Of a DNA stretch of 64,000 nucleotides, positions 62,405 to 64,000 are shown one piece after another (the first letter of the stretch is position 1; each line of letters begins with the position of its first letter). The stretch lies in NCBI GenBank assembly GCA_037045585.1, contig JBAOIR010000054.1, forward strand, positions 1 to 64,000, written 5' to 3'. Position numbers and translations under genes: made by a program. The DNA comes from SSF14 sp037045585 (GTDB lineage: Bacteria > Actinomycetota > Acidimicrobiia > Acidimicrobiales > Microtrichaceae). The notes under the pieces are model-generated. The model searched no databases. It was not told where the DNA came from and saw nothing but the letters and a program-made list of their open reading frames with translations.

Positions 62405-63140
62405 CTACTCCAGGAACTGCGGAGCGTCGGGACGGGCGATCGCCGCGGCAGCGTCAACCAGGCGATCGGGGTAGCTCGAGATCACGCCGTCCATGCCGAT
62501 GTGCAGCAGCCCGAGGATCATGCGGTCGTGGTGGGCGTCGGTGCCGAAGCAGCGCCGGCCGAAGCGGTGGAACAACGCGGCGCGCCCACCGTTCCAATCG
62601 GCCTGTGGCAGGAGCTTGGCGTCGATCCGGTCCTCACGGAGCCCGGCTGCGTGTCGTTCGGCCCCGGCGCCGAGGTCGTTGAGCGACGTGGTGTCGACGA
62701 GCCGGACGAGCTCGGACCGGTGCCCGCCACGCCAGGAGTGCGGCCCGGTCGGAGGCCGCCAGCCACAGCCGATCGAGGGCCCGGTGGCGGGTCGCGAGCG
62801 CAATGGCCTCCTCGACGGCGTCGACCGTCCGGACGTGTACAAGAAGGTCGAGGGCGGTGCCGTGCTCCTCGTAGAAGCCTGCGAGTGTCACGACGTCGTC
62901 GGGAAGGTCGGCGCTCGACGTGTCGGCGATGCGTCGGCGGCGCAGCCCTCCGAGGCGGGCGTCGCGCCGCAGGACCGGCACCCCGTCGGCGGTGACCTGC
63001 AGGTCGGTCTCGATGCCCGTGGCTCCGAGCCGGACGGCGAGCCGGAACGACTCCGGGGTGTTCTCGTCGGTGTGGCCACGGGCCCCGCCGCTCGCGAACA
63101 GGATCGCTGGTCCGGCGAGTGGCTCCTGGCGAGGGATCAT
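62405..63140 (-). CDS. Degenerate glycerophosphodiesterase-like protein, one frameshift
   Basis: About 245 residues of GDPD fold: DENTPESFRLAVRLGATGIETDLQVTADGVPVL near the start, a C-terminal GMDGVISSYPDRL strand. The metal-binding ExD pair (Glu44, Asp46) is kept, but the AHRG motif is FASGGARG and the HD pair is RRD, so both catalytic histidines are missing. The frame breaks near 62728, where an extra G follows TGGCGG. Probably a non-catalytic or altered-specificity paralogue of the enzyme at 9050-9820. Confidence 0.7.
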
Positions 63141-63302
63141 GCGCCGATTGTTGCCGGTGGGTCCCGTTGGTGCGAACGCCGGGTCGTCGCAACGGTGCAG
63201 ATCAGGGGAACACCACAAGTTCCGGGGGCGAAATCTTCAACTCACCCCTGGTGGGTGCCGAAAGAAGTGGAAGCTCATCCTGATAGCGAAGGAACGACTC
63301 TC

Positions 63303-63635
63303 ATGGCTTTGATCCGGGCGACTTGCAGCGAATGTGGTGACGTCGAATTGCGTTCGCGTGACCTGCAGGTCCGCATCTGTGGCGACACCGGTGACGGTAC
63401 CTACCTGTTCCGTTGCCCCGTGTGCCGCATGACGGAGGTGAAGAACGCCGATGACCAGGTCGTCGACATCCTTGCCGCCGCCGGGGTGAAGTGCGTCGAG
63501 TGGCGTCTGCCTGCCGAGATGACCGAACGGCCGACGGGCGAGCCGATCACCCACGACGACGTCCTCGATTTCCACGAGATCCTGGGCGGCGACGACTGGT
63601 TCACCACGCTGTCGGAGATGACCCGACACGGCTGA
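63303..63635 (+). CDS. Small zinc-ribbon protein, unknown function
   Basis: 110 residues, intact. Two CxxC pairs (Cys8/Cys11 in ATCSECGD and Cys38/Cys41 in FRCPVCRM) form a zinc ribbon; the rest is alpha-beta (VVDILAAAGVKCVEWRL, DDVLDFHEILGGDDWF). Ribosome site AAGGAA. Conserved-looking but not recognised; a small transcription- or RNA-associated protein is possible. Confidence 0.7.
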   Translation: MALIRATCSECGDVELRSRDLQVRICGDTGDGTYLFRCPVCRMTEVKNADDQVVDILAAAGVKCVEWRLPAEMTERPTGEPITHDDVLDFHEILGGDDWFTTLSEMTRHG

Positions 63636-63678
63636 CGTCCGTCGCAGTCGGGTTTCCCGGGCGGTTCCCGTCCGCAGG

Positions 63679-63684
63679 TAGGCT
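63679..63684 (+). promoter_or_regulatory. -10 box TAGGCT, leaderless start of tatB
   Basis: TAGGCT, 6 nt, ATG 63691. Confidence 0.65.
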
Positions 63685-63690
63685 GACCGC

Positions 63691-64000
63691 ATGCTCATCG
63701 GAGGACTGCTCGGCATCCTCGACAGCCTCACCGGCGGCGAAGTCATCATGATCCTCGTCGTGGTGCTCGTGCTCGGCCCCGAGCGCCTGCCCGAAACGGC
63801 CCGCACGATGGGGCAGTGGATCGCCAAGCTCAAGGCGATGACCGGCAACCTCCAGAGTGAGGTCCGCGAGGTGCTCGACGACCCGTCGATGAAGCCGATC
63901 CGCGTATCGGCGAGTTCGCCGCGGCGCCCCGCAAGAAGCTCGTCGAGTTCGCGATCGGCCGCGGAGGCCGAAGCGAACGTCGCCAAGCAGGTCGCCGCCG
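63691..64000 (+). CDS. tatB: Sec-independent translocase protein TatB-like, runs off right edge, two frameshifts
   Basis: MLIGGLLGILDSLTGGEVIMILVVVLVLGPERLPETARTMG shows the single N-terminal helix, the LGPERLP hinge and the amphipathic helix (WIAKLKAMTGNLQSEV) of TatA/TatB proteins; the hinge Glu-Arg favours TatB. It would receive twin-arginine substrates from TatC. The frame breaks near 63905 and 63960, after which EFAAAPRKKLVEFAI and EAEANVAKQVAA continue a Lys/Ala-rich tail cut by the window end. Confidence 0.8.
   Translation, partial: MLIGGLLGILDSLTGGEVIMILVVVLVLGPERLPETARTMGQWIAKLKAMTGNLQSEVREVLDDPSMKPIRVSASSPRRPARSSSSSRSAAEAEANVAKQVAA

Noticed and set aside
1..64000. tRNA, rRNA and riboswitch genes
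   Set aside because: No T-arm GTTCGANTCC with matching acceptor stem, no rRNA sequence and no conserved riboswitch core could be recognised in the intergenic regions by eye; a covariance-model search would settle it.

Overview
The window is two pieces of DNA joined near position 4,935. From there to the right end (about 59 kb) it is high-GC actinobacterial chromosome. It carries a complete Pup-proteasome locus (arc, dop, pup, prcB, prcA, pafA, pafB, pafC), a fused FO synthase for coenzyme F420, a CvpA-type membrane serine protease, a TatB-like protein, and many start codons preceded at 6-9 nt by a TANNNT -10 box (leaderless mRNAs). This gene mix suggests the class Acidimicrobiia, but that placement is inference. 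Positions 1-4,934 have visibly lower GC and proteobacterial-looking codon use. They hold a fragment of a defence-type locus (helicase, DUF4391, OLD-family nuclease, DUF2130), all on the minus strand. Both the helicase and an actinobacterial solute-binding lipoprotein are cut exactly at the junction, so an assembly chimera is the simplest reading.

Layout. 5-12 kb: truncated lipoprotein, small membrane protein, lytic transglycosylase, FAD-linked oxidase, glycerophosphodiesterase, an AbiEi/DUF559-like gene bracketed by inverted palindromes, and a SirB1-like protein. 12-16.5 kb: acyl-CoA dehydrogenase, a coupled three-gene cassette of two exported proteins plus a Ser/His signal peptidase, and pyruvate kinase. 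16.5-22.4 kb: hydrolase, patatin, DUF3151, PLP decarboxylase, MobA, rhodanese, RNase D. 22.6-30 kb: McrB-like AAA+ pair, conserved cysteine-rich protein, LOG-family protein, FbiC and an HxlR regulator. 30-37 kb: acyltransferase, transaldolase, transketolase, M15 lipoprotein, FIST protein with a DUF6941-like partner. 37-42.5 kb: NDP-forming acyl-CoA synthetase, DacB, LON-domain protein, small membrane proteins. 42.5-47.7 kb: TtuB-TtuA-TrmI tRNA T-loop module, MarP, flavoprotein, monooxygenase, pentapeptide protein, ferredoxin. 47.9-60.2 kb: the Pup-proteasome locus, interrupted by one large secreted repeat protein and a DUF3866 gene. 60.3-64 kb: signal peptidases, a degenerate phosphodiesterase-like protein, a zinc-ribbon protein and TatB.

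How genes work together. Pup, ending in Gly-Gly-Glu, is ligated by PafA and removed by Dop; ARC unfolds pupylated proteins for the PrcAB core; PafB/PafC are WYL regulators of the DNA-damage response. TtuA/TtuB and TrmI modify neighbouring T-loop positions of tRNA (s2-U54 and m1A58). Transketolase, transaldolase and pyruvate kinase are core carbon metabolism. FbiC makes the F420 precursor and overlaps a probable HxlR regulator.

Sequence quality is uneven. Many conserved genes outside about 39.3-61.1 kb carry single-base shifts, mostly +1 G/C insertions. They cluster strongly in the acyl-CoA dehydrogenase, acyl-CoA synthetase and transaldolase genes, while the proteasome region reads cleanly. 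Coordinates of such genes span all fragments. No rRNA, tRNA or CRISPR array was seen.
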